Source: Bacillus sp. ZZV12-4809
GTDB lineage: Bacteria > Bacillota > Bacilli > Bacillales > Cytobacillaceae
Reading direction: 5' to 3'
Length of the DNA stretch: 64,000 nt
NCBI RefSeq assembly: GCF_009849585.1
Contig: NZ_VCRN01000015.1
Coordinates: 39,979 to 103,978 of the forward strand
Numbering within the stretch: position 1 is the first letter of the stretch; each line of letters opens with the position of its first letter. Below, one piece after another: positions 53,168 to 63,905 of this stretch. The notes under the pieces are model-generated. The model saw nothing but the letters and a program-made list of their open reading frames with translations, searched no databases and was not told where the DNA came from. The position numbers were made by a program, and so were the translations under genes.

Positions 53168-53563
53168 ATGGGCAGATTAATTCATTTTGAAATCCATGTC
53201 GATGATATGGAGCGGGCTAAAAAGTTTTATGGAGAGGTTTTTGGATGGTCATTTCAGGATTGGAGTGAGTATGCCGGAATGCCTTATTATGGAGCAGTGA
53301 CTGGAAGTGATGAAGAGCCGGGCATTAATGGTGCTTTGATGCAGCGCCAGGGGCAGCCACCAGAAGCTAATCAGGCTATAAACGGATATTCCTGTACAAT
53401 AGGCGTGGAAGATTACGATGCTGCGGAAGGCAAAATCCTTGAAAATGGCGGAACTCTTGCATTGCCGAAGTATGCTCTTCCAGGTATGGCTTGGCAGGGG
53501 TACTACAAGGATACTGAAGGCAATGTTTTCGGTATTCACCAGCCCGATGAAAATGCGAAGTGA
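53168..53563 (+). CDS. VOC superfamily (glyoxalase-like) protein
   Basis: A 131-aa protein with two beta-alpha-beta-beta-beta halves: LIHFEIHVDDMERAKKFYGEVFGW and INGYSCTIGVEDYDAAEGKI, ending KDTEGNVFGIHQP, where metal-binding Glu/His lie in related enzymes. Similar to CFP30B/glyoxalase-resistance proteins. Substrate unknown. Start ATG 53168 after AAGGAGGAG. Confidence 0.9.
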   Translation: MGRLIHFEIHVDDMERAKKFYGEVFGWSFQDWSEYAGMPYYGAVTGSDEEPGINGALMQRQGQPPEANQAINGYSCTIGVEDYDAAEGKILENGGTLALPKYALPGMAWQGYYKDTEGNVFGIHQPDENAK

Positions 53564-53605
53564 AGGGTAAAAACTATTAGTACCTAATGGCACAATACAT
53601 AAAAA

Positions 53606-53665
53606 AAGCCCGTCTATAAACGACAGGCTTCAGTGAAGGAGTCCCCTTTAGGAGGGGCTCCTTTA
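53606..53665 (-). terminator. Terminators after sstT
   Basis: Two stems: AAGCCTGTCG / GACGGGCTT followed by a T run on the minus strand (53630-53601), and GGAG-CCCC / GGGG-CTCC at 53636-53663, closer to the gene. The first is the stronger terminator. Confidence 0.8.
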
Positions 53666-53666
53666 T

Positions 53667-54899
53667 TTATGCGATAAGTTTTGAAATTTTCCCTTCCTTG
53701 CGCTTCTTCCTATATTCAGCTGTTGCTGTAAATAGAACATCTGAGGAAGAGTTAAGGGCTGTTTCACATGAATCCTGTAATACGCCAATAATAAATCCTA
53801 CCCCGACAACCTGCATAGCTATGTCATCCGGAATTCCGAACAAGCTCGCTGCCAAAGGAATGAGAAGGAGGGATCCGCCTGCAACGCCAGAAGCACCAGC
53901 TGCGGAGACTGCTGCTAACACGCTAAGGATTAGAGCTGTTCCAAAGTCCACTTGAATACCTAATGTGTGAACAGCTGAAAGTGTCAGAACAGAAATTGTA
54001 ACAGCTGCTCCTGCCATATTAACCGTTGCGCCTAACGGGATAGATACGGAATAAGTATCTTCATCCAATCCAAGCTTTTCGCATAAGGTCATATTTACAG
54101 GAATGTTTGCTGCTGAGCTGCGAGTGAAAAACGCTGTAATACCACTTTCTCTTAAGCATCTTAAAACAAGCGGATATGGATTTCTGCGAATATTTAAAAA
54201 TACTATAAGTGGATTTACGACCAGAGCAATAAAGATCATACATCCTAAAAGGATGGCCAGTAATTTGCCGTAATCCATCAGTGCAGAAAGCCCATTGGTG
54301 ACTATCGCATCAAAAACAAGACCCATAATTCCGATTGGAGCGAAGCTGATCACCCATTTCACTAGGGTTGAAATAGCATCCGAAAAGTTTGCGAGCATAT
54401 TTTTTGTTGTATCTGCAGCTTTTCTTAAGGCAATGCCAAGAAGAATTGCCCAAGTTAGAATACCTATATAATTACCATTGATCAGGGCATTGACCGGGTT
54501 GTCCACTACGTTAGTCAGCAGAGTTTTAAGAACTTCCGCAATCCCTCCAGGTGGTGCTACATCCTCTGCCCCCGGAGCAAGTGAAAGAGTAACTGGGAAG
54601 ATAAAGCTTGCAATAACTGCAACAAGTCCGGCTAAAAAGGTGCTTAAACCATAAAGAGCTATAATGGACTTCATATTCGTCTTCTGGCCGCTTCTATGCT
54701 TGGAGATGGCATGCATGACCAGGAAAAAAACCAGTACCGGTGCTACTGCTTTTAATGCACTTACAAATAATGTACCAAAGATAGAGATCCATCCCGCTGC
54801 CTTTGGAATAGTCAAGGCGAGGGCTGCACCTGCGATGATGCCCAGCAGGATTCTTTTGACCAGGCTTATTTCGTTCCACTTGCTGAATGCGTTTTTCAT
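53667..54899 (-). CDS. sstT: Sodium:serine/threonine symporter SstT
   Basis: A 410-aa inner-membrane symporter of the DAACS (glutamate transporter) fold, taking up serine and threonine with sodium. The family's serine-rich re-entrant loop [12 protein letters not shown] (near 285) and [12 protein letters not shown] (near 320) are present, with about eight helices. The start is ATG 54899 with GGAGGGAATC upstream; an in-frame ATG 17 codons earlier lacks a site. Single gene. Confidence 0.92.
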   Translation of the reverse strand: MKNAFSKWNEISLVKRILLGIIAGAALALTIPKAAGWISIFGTLFVSALKAVAPVLVFFLVMHAISKHRSGQKTNMKSIIALYGLSTFLAGLVAVIASFIFPVTLSLAPGAEDVAPPGGIAEVLKTLLTNVVDNPVNALINGNYIGILTWAILLGIALRKAADTTKNMLANFSDAISTLVKWVISFAPIGIMGLVFDAIVTNGLSALMDYGKLLAILLGCMIFIALVVNPLIVFLNIRRNPYPLVLRCLRESGITAFFTRSSAANIPVNMTLCEKLGLDEDTYSVSIPLGATVNMAGAAVTISVLTLSAVHTLGIQVDFGTALILSVLAAVSAAGASGVAGGSLLLIPLAASLFGIPDDIAMQVVGVGFIIGVLQDSCETALNSSSDVLFTATAEYRKKRKEGKISKLIA

Positions 54900-55190
54900 T
54901 CGATTCCCTCCGAAGTGTTTATTATATAAAAGAGAATAATAGCCTTTCACTGTTGTTGGACAGTGATATTTGTAAGTTTAACACAAATATTATAAATTGT
55001 GTGTAAATTATTATATTGAAATATCTGCTAAACGACTAGTGCTAGATAGATTACTGATAATAATGGTTTTAGTGGTTTAAATATGTGGAATGATAATAAA
55101 GAATCTAATAGTTTTTTGCTTGTGGAATAAGAGTTCTTATATAACTGCAACCTAAAAATGTACATAAAATCGAAAGATGAGGTACACACC

Positions 55191-56045
55191 ATGACAGGAA
55201 TTCTACTAGCCCTCATTGCAGCCGTCTCATGGGGCAGCATTGTATTTGTCAGCAACAAGCTTGGCGGGGACGAGGACAGCCAGACTCTTGGCACGACAAT
55301 AGGTGCACTGTTGTTTGCTATTGCAGTCTATCTTTTTAAAAGGCCGGATCTTTCCAATATCGTCTGGGCAGTCGGCTTGATTTCTGGTTTATTCTGGTCG
55401 ATTGGACAGAAAAATCAGTTTGGGGCAGTCCGCTATTTAGGGGTAGCAAAGACAGCTCCGATGTCCACTGGCCTGCAGCTTATTGGAACCACATTTTTTG
55501 GAGTATTCATTTTTAAAGAATGGGAAACAAAGATGAGCATTATTATCGGGGTCACCTCATTGGTCTGCATCATTATCGGTGCCATACTGACTTCTCTGAA
55601 ACAGGTGGTTGATCAGGAACAGGGAAGGAGTCTAAAGAAAGGCCTGCTTGTACTCCTTTTATCAACAGCAGGCTTTGTCGGGTATGTGGTACTCATCCGC
55701 TGGTTTGAAATTGACGGCTGGTCTGCCATTCTGCCGCAGGCGATTGGAATGGCAATAGGAGCATTCCTTATAACTCTCCGCCGCAAGCCTTATAACAAAT
55801 ATGCAATCCGTAATATTATTACAGGGCTGATTTGGAGTACCGGGAATCTGGGACTGCTTCTTTCCCTTCCGAAAATCGGCGTGGCCACCAGCTTTTCACT
55901 TTCTCAAACAGGAATAGTGATTTCCACCATTGGCGGGCTTTTCTTTTTAAAAGAACGGAAAAGCAAAAAACAGGTGTTTATGGTTCTCCTTGGCTGTTTA
56001 TTTATTATTGCAGGGGGAGTATTGCTTGGCTTTACGAAAAAATAA
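55191..56045 (+). CDS. glcU: Glucose uptake protein GlcU (GRP family)
   Basis: A 284-aa ten-helix transporter of the drug/metabolite superfamily, glucose/ribose porter family, taking up unphosphorylated glucose by proton symport. VSWGSIVFVSNKLGG at the N-terminus and TAPMSTGLQLIGTTFFG near 85-100 are typical. Length near B. subtilis GlcU. Start ATG 55191 with GATGAGG; an in-frame ATG 11 codons upstream lacks a site. It precedes glucose dehydrogenase by 12 bp, the glcU-gdh operon of Bacillus, used around sporulation and germination. Confidence 0.93.
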   Translation: MTGILLALIAAVSWGSIVFVSNKLGGDEDSQTLGTTIGALLFAIAVYLFKRPDLSNIVWAVGLISGLFWSIGQKNQFGAVRYLGVAKTAPMSTGLQLIGTTFFGVFIFKEWETKMSIIIGVTSLVCIIIGAILTSLKQVVDQEQGRSLKKGLLVLLLSTAGFVGYVVLIRWFEIDGWSAILPQAIGMAIGAFLITLRRKPYNKYAIRNIITGLIWSTGNLGLLLSLPKIGVATSFSLSQTGIVISTIGGLFFLKERKSKKQVFMVLLGCLFIIAGGVLLGFTKK

Positions 56046-56843
<798 letters not shown>

Positions 56844-57102
56844 ATGGACAGCTCTTCTCAGTGTGAGAGGTGCTATTTTCTATTTCTATTTCATAAAGCA
56901 GCGGGTCCGCTACAGGAAAATATTTTCAACAAGCAGACATAAAAAATCCGGCCTCTAAAAGGCCGGACCTGAAGGGGTAAAGAAAAAGGGCTGTATGATG
57001 TTTCGGTACAAGTTCATTGTAATACGAAAATGTTAACAATCTATGAACGGGATGAGGACAAATTATTAAATAATTCCGTTCCTTGCGCAGATCCTTTTGT
57101 AA
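56844..57102. other. Non-coding gap after gdh
   Basis: Holds the minus-strand terminator at 56941-56967 and no gene that I can support. Confidence 0.5.
56941..56967 (-). terminator. Terminator for the minus-strand nucleoside hydrolase
   Basis: Perfect 8-bp stem TCCGGCCT / AGGCCGGA followed on the minus strand by TTTTTT. It lies about 280 bp past the hydrolase gene; it may also end gdh transcripts weakly. Confidence 0.75.
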
Positions 57103-57249
57103 AATGAACAGTTGGAGCTGTTAAAACGAGCATACAATCATGCTGTACAAGATACTGGCATAAAAATAGGGTTTAACAGTAGCCATGAAGTTTATTCAAT
57201 ATCTGAGGGTTCTATTGAAGTCAGCATTACAGGAGACAGCAGACTTTAA
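57103..57249 (+). pseudogene. C-terminal gene remnant
   Basis: An open frame of 48 codons with no ATG and no ribosome binding site (TTG at 57112 only) reads like coding sequence (ELLKRAYNHAVQDTGIKIG, then SSHEVYSISEGSIEVSI) to a TAA at 57247. It overlaps the stop region of the convergent hydrolase gene. It looks like the tail of a lost gene; the family is not recognised. Confidence 0.35.
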
Positions 57250-58193
57250 TTTTGGGCAAGCATAACTTTGATGAATTCATTTGTAAAGGCTTCGTAGTCA
57301 AGTTTAACGGCTATTCTTGTCTTACCCTTCGGACTGCCCGGCCGGATATCGATATAAGATAGTCCCTTTCCCTCTACAGTTCCATCAATGACACTTACAT
57401 CGTAATAAATATATTCAGCTATAGCAGGATTATTGATGATCATGATGGGAAGCAGATCGTGAATAGGCGCTCCCTGAATGCCGGGAACCAGGCTTTGATA
57501 AGCCTTATAATAGTACTCGAAAATAGGTTTTAATAAAAAAGTGAAAGGGTTTGAAGCTGTATTTGATACATATTCCACTATGTCCAAGGTCAATATTGCA
57601 AATTCTGTAACATTTAGGGGGGTAATTGTAAGGTTATGGGCAAATTTACAAATGTAATTGGAGGAAGTGGGATCACCATAAAAATTGGCTTCTGCAAGAG
57701 GGGTTACGTTTCCGGGAACAAAGAAAGCACCGCCCATGATATAAAAAGCTCCCACTTGTCTGATTTGTTCGTCAAAGAGTATAAATGCTGTTGCGAGGCT
57801 GGTTGACCTGCCGGTATCAACAATAATCAAGTCCTTTTGATACTTTTCAATAAGGATGCGAATTGTATCAAATGGATAGGTTTGATATTTTAAATCAGCT
57901 GGGGGCTGAATTGGACCAATCCCCTCTGCTCCATGGATATCAGGATAGTACGTGACTTTTTCCTGCTGAACAGGCTGCGCCGCACCTGGAATAATTGGAA
58001 CACTTTTTTGTCCGGCCAGATCAAGCAGATAATAGGCGTTGGCTGTAGCCTGGTCCTCTGTTACATTCCCGTAGCTCGTAACAAGTCCGACCAGCTCAAG
58101 ATCCGGATCGAGCAATGTATAAATGATCGCTAGAGAATCGTCAATTCCAGGGTCACAAAATAATAGAATCTTTTTAGTTTTTCCCTTTACCAT
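57246..58193 (-). CDS. Inosine-uridine type nucleoside hydrolase
   Basis: A 315-aa hydrolase that cleaves ribonucleosides to base and ribose. The calcium site DPGIDDSLA is at residues 14-22 and the end motif includes the later Asp/His region (GAPIHDLLPI near 243). The middle has TGRSTSLATAF, where related enzymes have the GPLTNLA type segment, a divergence from classical members. Cytoplasmic; fits the purine salvage genes nearby. GGGAGGG precedes ATG. Single gene. Confidence 0.9.
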   Translation of the reverse strand: MVKGKTKKILLFCDPGIDDSLAIIYTLLDPDLELVGLVTSYGNVTEDQATANAYYLLDLAGQKSVPIIPGAAQPVQQEKVTYYPDIHGAEGIGPIQPPADLKYQTYPFDTIRILIEKYQKDLIIVDTGRSTSLATAFILFDEQIRQVGAFYIMGGAFFVPGNVTPLAEANFYGDPTSSNYICKFAHNLTITPLNVTEFAILTLDIVEYVSNTASNPFTFLLKPIFEYYYKAYQSLVPGIQGAPIHDLLPIMIINNPAIAEYIYYDVSVIDGTVEGKGLSYIDIRPGSPKGKTRIAVKLDYEAFTNEFIKVMLAQN

Positions 58194-58267
58194 TTGGAAC
58201 CCTCCCTTATTTGCTTATACAAAAGTATTCAGTAATGCCTTTTAATATGTTGTGAAAGAAGAGCTGA

Positions 58268-58313
58268 AAATAAAAAGCGCCAATCCCTTAAAAATTATAG
58301 GGAAAAGCGCGTC
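58268..58313 (-). terminator. Terminator of the 41-aa gene
   Basis: Minus-strand stem GCGC..TTCCCT / AGGGA..GCGC with an AT loop, followed by TTTTTATTTT. Confidence 0.8.
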
Positions 58314-58323
58314 TTCTTTCTTT

Positions 58324-58449
58324 TTATTTTCTTTTCTGTGCCTTCATTTTATTTGCTGCCAGTTCAGCAGCATACTCTTCGTATGTTTTACCCTGCTTTT
58401 GGCTCTCAGATTGAATTTTTCTGAACTTGTTATCATTAAGATTCGGCAA
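58324..58449 (-). CDS. Small basic protein, 41 aa
   Basis: Start TTG 58449 with a strong GGGAGGTG site, then a 41-codon frame (MPNLNDNKFRKIQSES, ending AQKRK), followed immediately by a terminator. Highly charged, soluble, probably helical. No family name is assigned; small proteins of this style are common in Bacillaceae. The complete expression signals make it convincing despite its size. Confidence 0.75.
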   Translation of the reverse strand: MPNLNDNKFRKIQSESQKQGKTYEEYAAELAANKMKAQKRK

Positions 58450-58656
58450 GTCTACACCTCCCTTGATCAAGAGTATTTTTTGCAAAGACTTGAACATTAT
58501 TCGAAAAGAATGGATGTGTACAATAGGTTTAATTACTACTTCAAAGGGTAACAGAAAATATGGAATTCTAGAATATGGAATGCCAGTAAATGTTTAGGGT
58601 ATATTTTTCCAAATTCAAACAAAAAATAGAGACATTAATTTAAAGGAGGTCTGTTT

Positions 58657-60306
58657 GTGGCTGAAAATAAAGATAGTCATAAAGCAAATGATCAAGATGT
58701 AAAGCGTGAGACGTTGACTACTCGGCAGGGGCACCCTGTAACGGATAATCAAAACATTCGCACGATAGGCAACCGGGGGCCAGCGACCTTAGAGAATTAC
58801 CATTTTATTGAAAAAATATCCCATTTTGACAGGGAAGAGGTACCAGAGCGTGTGGTGCATGCAAGAGGAGCAGGGGCATTCGGATACTTTGAGACATACG
58901 GAAAGGTTGGCGATGAACCGGTCGAAAAGTATACACGAGCAAAAGTTTTTTCAGGTGAAGGGAAGAGAACGCCATTAATGGTCCGCTTTTCAACAGTGGC
59001 CGGTGCAAAGGATTCACCCGAAACAGCACGTGATCCCAGAGGTTTTGCCGTAAAAATGTATACTGAAGACGGAAACTGGGATTTGGTAGGGAATAACCTG
59101 AAAATCTTCTTTATCCGTGATGCGATGAAATTCCCTGATATGATTCACGCCTTCAAGCCTGATCCTGTTTCAAATGTGCCAAATCCTGAGCGGATGTTTG
59201 ACTTTGTTTCCAGGACACCTGAGGCTACACATATGATTACTTTCGTATTTTCTCCTTGGGGAATACCCGCTACATACCGTCATATGCAGGGATCCGGTGT
59301 TAATACGTATAAATGGGTGAATGAAAAAGGAGAAGCAGTACTGGTGAAATATCACTGGGAGCCGAAGCAGGGCATCCGTAATCTGACTCAGGAAGAGGCA
59401 AATGAAATACAGGCGAAAAATGTCGGTCATGCCACACAGGATTTATTTGAGGCGATTAAACGCGGAGATTATCCTGAATGGGAGCTTTTTGTGCAGATTA
59501 TGGAGGATGACTATCATCCAGAACTTGATTTTGATCCCCTTGATGATACAAAGCTATGGCCGGAAGAGAAGTTTCCATGGCTTCCGGTTGGCCGCATGGT
59601 TCTTGATCGCAATCCGGAAGATTACCATGCAGAGATTGAGCAGGCTGCATTCGGTACTGGGGTACTAGTCGACGGAATGGATTTTTCTGATGATAAGATG
59701 CTGCAGGGACGGACTTTCTCTTATTCCGATACACAGCGTTATCGCGTCGGAGCGAACTATTTAAAAGTGCCTGTTAATGCACCGAAAGTGCCTGTGCGCA
59801 CAAATCAGCAGCGAGGGCAAATGGACACTCATGACCCGAGGGAGTCTGGGGAAAATCCGCATATTAACTATGAACCATCGATGAAGGGCGGATTCAAAGA
59901 AGCACCTGAAGAAGGCCGCACACCACATCGGCCAACCTATAATGCAGCAGCAATGAGCGCTCCCATTGATCGGCCAAATAATTATGGACAGGCAGGTCAT
60001 ACTTACCGGAGCTTTGAAGATTGGGAACGAGATGAATTAATTAAAAACCTGTCTGAAGCATTGGCGGTTTGTGACAAGCGTATCCAGGATGCCATGTTTG
60101 AGCATTTTACACAGGCAGATGAAGATTATGGCCGACGCGTGAAGGAAGGAACAGCGAAAGTTATGAAAGAATTGCAGGCAATGAGCGGCAAAGAGCAAGT
60201 GCCTGGCCGGGATGCTGGAAGATCCAAATATGGCCAAGGTTCGATTGCCCAGAACCAGGCAGCAAAAGAAGCAGTTGAAAAAAGCCGCGAAACAGATCCA
60301 TATTAA
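58657..60306 (+). CDS. Catalase (monofunctional heme)
   Basis: A 549-aa cytoplasmic enzyme breaking down hydrogen peroxide. [23 protein letters not shown] (block at 48-71) carries the catalytic His; [23 protein letters not shown] (block at 126-148) carries the distal Asn; the heme Tyr motif is [14 protein letters not shown] near 347-360. Length fits a small-subunit catalase with a longer tail. Start GTG 58657 after AAAGGAGGT. No PerR box was found upstream. Gene symbol among kat genes is not fixed. Confidence 0.96.
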   Translation: MAENKDSHKANDQDVKRETLTTRQGHPVTDNQNIRTIGNRGPATLENYHFIEKISHFDREEVPERVVHARGAGAFGYFETYGKVGDEPVEKYTRAKVFSGEGKRTPLMVRFSTVAGAKDSPETARDPRGFAVKMYTEDGNWDLVGNNLKIFFIRDAMKFPDMIHAFKPDPVSNVPNPERMFDFVSRTPEATHMITFVFSPWGIPATYRHMQGSGVNTYKWVNEKGEAVLVKYHWEPKQGIRNLTQEEANEIQAKNVGHATQDLFEAIKRGDYPEWELFVQIMEDDYHPELDFDPLDDTKLWPEEKFPWLPVGRMVLDRNPEDYHAEIEQAAFGTGVLVDGMDFSDDKMLQGRTFSYSDTQRYRVGANYLKVPVNAPKVPVRTNQQRGQMDTHDPRESGENPHINYEPSMKGGFKEAPEEGRTPHRPTYNAAAMSAPIDRPNNYGQAGHTYRSFEDWERDELIKNLSEALAVCDKRIQDAMFEHFTQADEDYGRRVKEGTAKVMKELQAMSGKEQVPGRDAGRSKYGQGSIAQNQAAKEAVEKSRETDPY

Positions 60307-60317
60307 TGATGAAAACA

Positions 60318-60347
60318 GGGCTGCCCAAAGATGGGCAGCCTTTTTGG
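60318..60347 (+). terminator. Terminator after catalase gene
   Basis: Stem GGGCTGCCC / GGGCAGCC followed by TTTTTGG. Confidence 0.85.
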
Positions 60348-60440
60348 TCTTCGCTTATTACCTTTTTATTGCAGATCGGTAGGACTTCTTCCAGGTTTTG
60401 TAGAATAATCTCCTTAAACTACATATCCAGGGGTGTAAAA

Positions 60441-61145
60441 ATGAAACCAATAATAGGGGTTACTTCAAATTTAGATGACAAGCAGCTTACCGTTTCAATG
60501 GATAATATCCATTCATTATTAAACGCTGGAGCCGTACCGGTTGTTGTCCCTAATCTGTTGGATGATGACAAAATTGACAAATTAGCTGAAACCCTTGACG
60601 GGCTGTTGCTTACGGGAGGGGGGGACATCGACCCAACACTGTTTGGTGAAGAACCCCATCAAAAACTGGGCAGTATTTGTCCTGAAAGAGATATATTTGA
60701 AATCAGCCTAATTCAAAAAATGCTCGCTCGTGATAAACCAATTTTAGCCATATGCAGGGGCTGCCAAATCCTCAGTATTGCTCTTGGCGGTGATATGTAT
60801 CAGGACATCTACTCCCAAATGAGCGAACCCCTGCTTCAGCATGCCCAAAAAGCCCCACGCTGGCATGCGACTCACTTTGTGAATGTAAAAAGAGAATCTC
60901 TCCTGCACAAAGTAACTGGAATGCAAAGCTTTAAAGTAAATAGCTATCATCATCAGGCTGTCCGCAAAATGCCAGACGACTTTGAGGTTTGTGCCGAAGC
61001 AAATGATGGTGTCATTGAGGCTTTTGAGAGTAGCAAACATAACTTCGCGTTAGGGGTACAATGGCACCCTGAATGCATGACACAAAAAAATGATTCCCCT
61101 TCAAAGGCTATATTTAAGGCATTTGTTATGGCTTGCTCGCAATAG
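60441..61145 (+). CDS. Class I glutamine amidotransferase-like hydrolase (peptidase C26)
   Basis: A 234-aa hydrolase of the gamma-glutamyl-gamma-aminobutyrate hydrolase (PuuD) group. The catalytic Cys lies in AICRGCQIL (near residue 107), GGGDIDPTLFGEEPH near 61, and the catalytic His-x-Glu in VQWHPECM near 204-211. It removes glutamate from gamma-glutamyl amides. Start ATG 60441 with CCAGGGGTG; an in-frame ATG 45 codons upstream lies in the catalase terminator region. Convergent with the LysR gene. Confidence 0.9.
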   Translation: MKPIIGVTSNLDDKQLTVSMDNIHSLLNAGAVPVVVPNLLDDDKIDKLAETLDGLLLTGGGDIDPTLFGEEPHQKLGSICPERDIFEISLIQKMLARDKPILAICRGCQILSIALGGDMYQDIYSQMSEPLLQHAQKAPRWHATHFVNVKRESLLHKVTGMQSFKVNSYHHQAVRKMPDDFEVCAEANDGVIEAFESSKHNFALGVQWHPECMTQKNDSPSKAIFKAFVMACSQ

Positions 61146-61160
61146 TTTTAGAATGTAAAG

Positions 61161-61194
61161 CGCCGTCGCACTCTTAACCTGCGCGACGGCGTTT
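61161..61194. terminator. Shared terminator of the C26 and LysR genes
   Basis: Perfect 9-bp GC-rich stem CGCCGTCGC / GCGACGGCG between convergent genes; short T runs. Confidence 0.75.
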
Positions 61195-62087
61195 CACTGT
61201 CCTTCCTTCAAATAAGTCTCCGCACTGGTGATAAACTCCCGGACCGCAAAGGATAAGTACTTATTTTTTTTCCAGATCATCCCGAGCTCTAAATTAACAG
61301 CAGACTCAGAGATTGGCAGAACCACAAGGTCATGGCAGTTTATATTTTTACAGATTTTGCTGGGAAGCATGGTGACCCCCAGTTTCCCTTCAACCATTCC
61401 CAGCAGGAAGTCTTTTTGCGAGCTTTCACAGACGATATTAGGCTGAAAGCCGCTCTTTAAACATTCCTCAATAATTAAGTCATAAAGGGTGAAATCCTTC
61501 CGGTAGAGAATAAAAGGCTCTTTGGCTAATTCTGAAAAATGCACTTCCGTTTTGGAAGCAAGCCTGTGTTCCCGGTGGATAATGAGCATTAAGGGGTCCT
61601 TTAGGACTTTGATTATTTCAAAGCTGCTGCCATGAGCCGGCACCGTGCAAATAAGGCCGATATCCAAGGTGCCATCTTCCACTCCTTTTTTTATCTTCTT
61701 CGTGCCGACTTCTGTTAATTTTATTTCGATCAATGGGAACTTTTCTTTATACTGGCTGATAAGCTTCGAAAAGAAGGCGGCGCCGACTATGGGAGGTATG
61801 CCTATTTTGATTTCACCGCCCTTCAGCTCCATTAGATCTGTTAATTCCAATGTCAGGTTCTGAAATGCCTCAAGCACTTTTTTCGCATTGATTAATACTG
61901 CTTTTCCAGCATCCGTTAATTCAAGCTGCTTCGATGACCGATAAAAAAGCGGTACCCCAAGTTCACCTTCGAGATTTTTAATGGCTTTGCTGATGGAAGG
62001 CTGGGTGACATGCAGGGTCTGGGAGGCTTTTGTGAAGCTTAAGTGCTGAGCAACTTCAGCAAAATATTCTAAATGACGGATATCCAT
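61194..62087 (-). CDS. LysR family transcriptional regulator
   Basis: A 297-aa regulator: N-terminal HTH (FTKASQTLHVTQPSISKAIKNLEGELGVPLF) at about 18-48, then the two-lobed LysR substrate-binding domain. It is divergent from a malic enzyme gene, so it probably activates that gene in response to a dicarboxylate such as malate (inference). The 130-bp divergent region is AT-rich with a weak ATAGATTATAT / ATAATAATCTA symmetry. Confidence 0.93.
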   Translation of the reverse strand: MDIRHLEYFAEVAQHLSFTKASQTLHVTQPSISKAIKNLEGELGVPLFYRSSKQLELTDAGKAVLINAKKVLEAFQNLTLELTDLMELKGGEIKIGIPPIVGAAFFSKLISQYKEKFPLIEIKLTEVGTKKIKKGVEDGTLDIGLICTVPAHGSSFEIIKVLKDPLMLIIHREHRLASKTEVHFSELAKEPFILYRKDFTLYDLIIEECLKSGFQPNIVCESSQKDFLLGMVEGKLGVTMLPSKICKNINCHDLVVLPISESAVNLELGMIWKKNKYLSFAVREFITSAETYLKEGQ

Positions 62088-62226
62088 TCACTTCACTCCC
62101 TTCGTATAGCCAAAAGGCATAAGGATTATAGATTATATGTATTTCATTTATGAATGCGACTCATTATATAATAATCTACAATAAATACTGAAAATTAACA
62201 ATATTTAATAAAGGGAGATGGATAGA

Positions 62227-63432
62227 ATGGATTTGCAAAAGGAATCTCTGCTTCTTCATGAGAAGTTTCAAGGAAAGTTAACAGTTGATGTAAAAATGCC
62301 GCTAAATAGCATGAAAGATTTAAGCTTAGCCTATTCCCCAGGAGTGGCAGAGCCGTGCCGAAGAATCCATGACCAGCCTGAGAAAGTCTATGACTATACC
62401 ATTAAAGGAAACTTAATCGCCGTAGTCTCTGACGGAACATCGGTGCTCGGACTTGGGGATATTGGCCCTGAAGCCTCCATGCCTGTTATGGAGGGGAAAG
62501 CTGCACTATTTAAAGCATTTGCCGGGATTGATGCGGTTCCGATTTGCCTTGATACGAAGGACCCAGAAGAAATCATTAAAACAGTCAGGCTGCTGCAGCC
62601 TTCTTTTGGGGGCATTAACCTGGAAGACATCGCGGCACCAAATTGCTTTTACATTGAAGAACAGCTGAAGCAGGAAATGAACATCCCGGTTTTTCATGAT
62701 GATCAGCATGGAACTGCTATCGTAACTGCAGCCGGTTTAATCAATGCACTGAAGCTTGCCGGCAAAAAAATGGATGAAATAAAAATCGTAATCAATGGAG
62801 CTGGTGCCGCAGGAATTGCCATTATCAAGCTTCTCCTGAATATGGGAGCAAAAGATATCATCATGTGTGATACAAAAGGAGCGATTTATGAAGGGCGTCA
62901 AGAGCGAATGAACCCTGTTAAAGAGTCTGTTGCGAAAATTACCAATTCTGGAAAACGCAGAGGTCCGCTTGAGGATGTGATCATTGGTGCCGATGTGTTC
63001 ATTGGTGTCTCCTCTGCCGGTGCCTTAACAAAGGAAATGGTCGAGACAATGAGTCCGGATTCCATTATATTTGCCATGGCCAATCCAGTTCCTGAAATCA
63101 TGCCGGATGAAGCGAAAGCTGCAGGAGCCAAAGTCGTTGGCACAGGCAGATCCGACTTGCCGAATCAGGTGAATAATGTCCTCGCATTCCCTGGAATTTT
63201 CCGGGGGGCACTGGATGTCAGGGCTACTGAAATAAATGAAGAAATGAAAATGGCAGCTGTTGAAGCGATTGCCGGATTAATCGATTCTACAGACCTGACA
63301 CCTGATTATGTAATACCAGGCCCCCTCGACAGCCGGGTTGTCCCTGCGGTAAGGGACGCAGTAATAAAAGCAGCCCAGGAAACAGGTGCAGCCAGAATTG
63401 AAATTAGAGAGAACCACATAATAAGCCAATAG
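62227..63432 (+). CDS. NAD(P)-dependent malic enzyme
   Basis: A 401-aa cytoplasmic enzyme oxidising malate to pyruvate and CO2. The N-terminal malic domain has SLAYSPGVAEPC and SDGTSVLGLGDIGPEASMPV (block at 80-100); the metal residues lie in EDIAAPNCF and FHDDQHGTA. The NAD domain has INGAGAAGIA near 193-202. Length matches the short bacterial (B. subtilis MalS/MaeA-like) class. Start ATG 62227, nine bases after AAGGGAG; the ATG at 62218 overlaps that site. Divergent from LysR. Confidence 0.93.
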   Translation: MDLQKESLLLHEKFQGKLTVDVKMPLNSMKDLSLAYSPGVAEPCRRIHDQPEKVYDYTIKGNLIAVVSDGTSVLGLGDIGPEASMPVMEGKAALFKAFAGIDAVPICLDTKDPEEIIKTVRLLQPSFGGINLEDIAAPNCFYIEEQLKQEMNIPVFHDDQHGTAIVTAAGLINALKLAGKKMDEIKIVINGAGAAGIAIIKLLLNMGAKDIIMCDTKGAIYEGRQERMNPVKESVAKITNSGKRRGPLEDVIIGADVFIGVSSAGALTKEMVETMSPDSIIFAMANPVPEIMPDEAKAAGAKVVGTGRSDLPNQVNNVLAFPGIFRGALDVRATEINEEMKMAAVEAIAGLIDSTDLTPDYVIPGPLDSRVVPAVRDAVIKAAQETGAARIEIRENHIISQ

Positions 63433-63569
63433 AATGAAATCAGCATGGGGAGGCATGTTCAAGTAAAAAACATCATAGTATCCAAAGTATAAAGCTGCTG
63501 GTTTTGCCATTGGGAATGAATTAATCACTTTCGTCAATTTGAATTTATTGAAAAGGGAGACTGATACCG

Positions 63570-63866
63570 ATGAAAGTACACGAAGTAATTGAGACGCAGG
63601 AAATGTTCCGTGGTGAAATCATTGATAACTATTATGTTATTTATGAGCAAACAGAAAACAAAGTCTATGAAAATCGAAACAATCATCTGTTCCAGCAGGA
63701 AAAATTTTTAGAGGAGACCGTAAATATTTTTAAAGGAAATCCGCATTCCACCTTAAAGAAAGTAAAAGCCTATCCCATTAGCCATCTTGGATATGGGGAT
63801 ATCCGCGAAGCAATCACAAATGACTTTCCGGACCTCTTTAAGAACCTTAAAAAATCTTCAGCATAA
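63570..63866 (+). CDS. Hypothetical protein, 98 aa
   Basis: Start ATG 63570 with AAAAGGGAGAC upstream. A soluble, acidic protein with repeated Glu/Asn and Tyr (EIIDNYYVIYEQTENK) and a C-terminal YGDIREAI segment. No recognised family. The frame ends in front of a terminator that carries an intron insertion. Confidence 0.7.
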   Translation: MKVHEVIETQEMFRGEIIDNYYVIYEQTENKVYENRNNHLFQQEKFLEETVNIFKGNPHSTLKKVKAYPISHLGYGDIREAITNDFPDLFKNLKKSSA

Positions 63867-63872
63867 TTACAG

Positions 63873-63905
63873 GCAGCCTCCAATAAAATGGAGGCTGCTT
63901 TTTCT
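63873..63905 (+). terminator. Terminator after the hypothetical gene, intron target
   Basis: Perfect 10-bp stem GCAGCCTCCA / TGGAGGCTGC followed by TTTTTCT, immediately before the group II intron. Confidence 0.9.

Noticed and set aside
58560..58656. Possible sigma-B promoter (GGGTAT) before the catalase gene
   Set aside because: No matching GTTTAA-type -35 at the right spacing.
62088..62226. LysR box (T-N11-A) in the LysR/malic enzyme gap
   Set aside because: Only a weak imperfect symmetry was found; T-N11-A occurs too often by chance to support a call.
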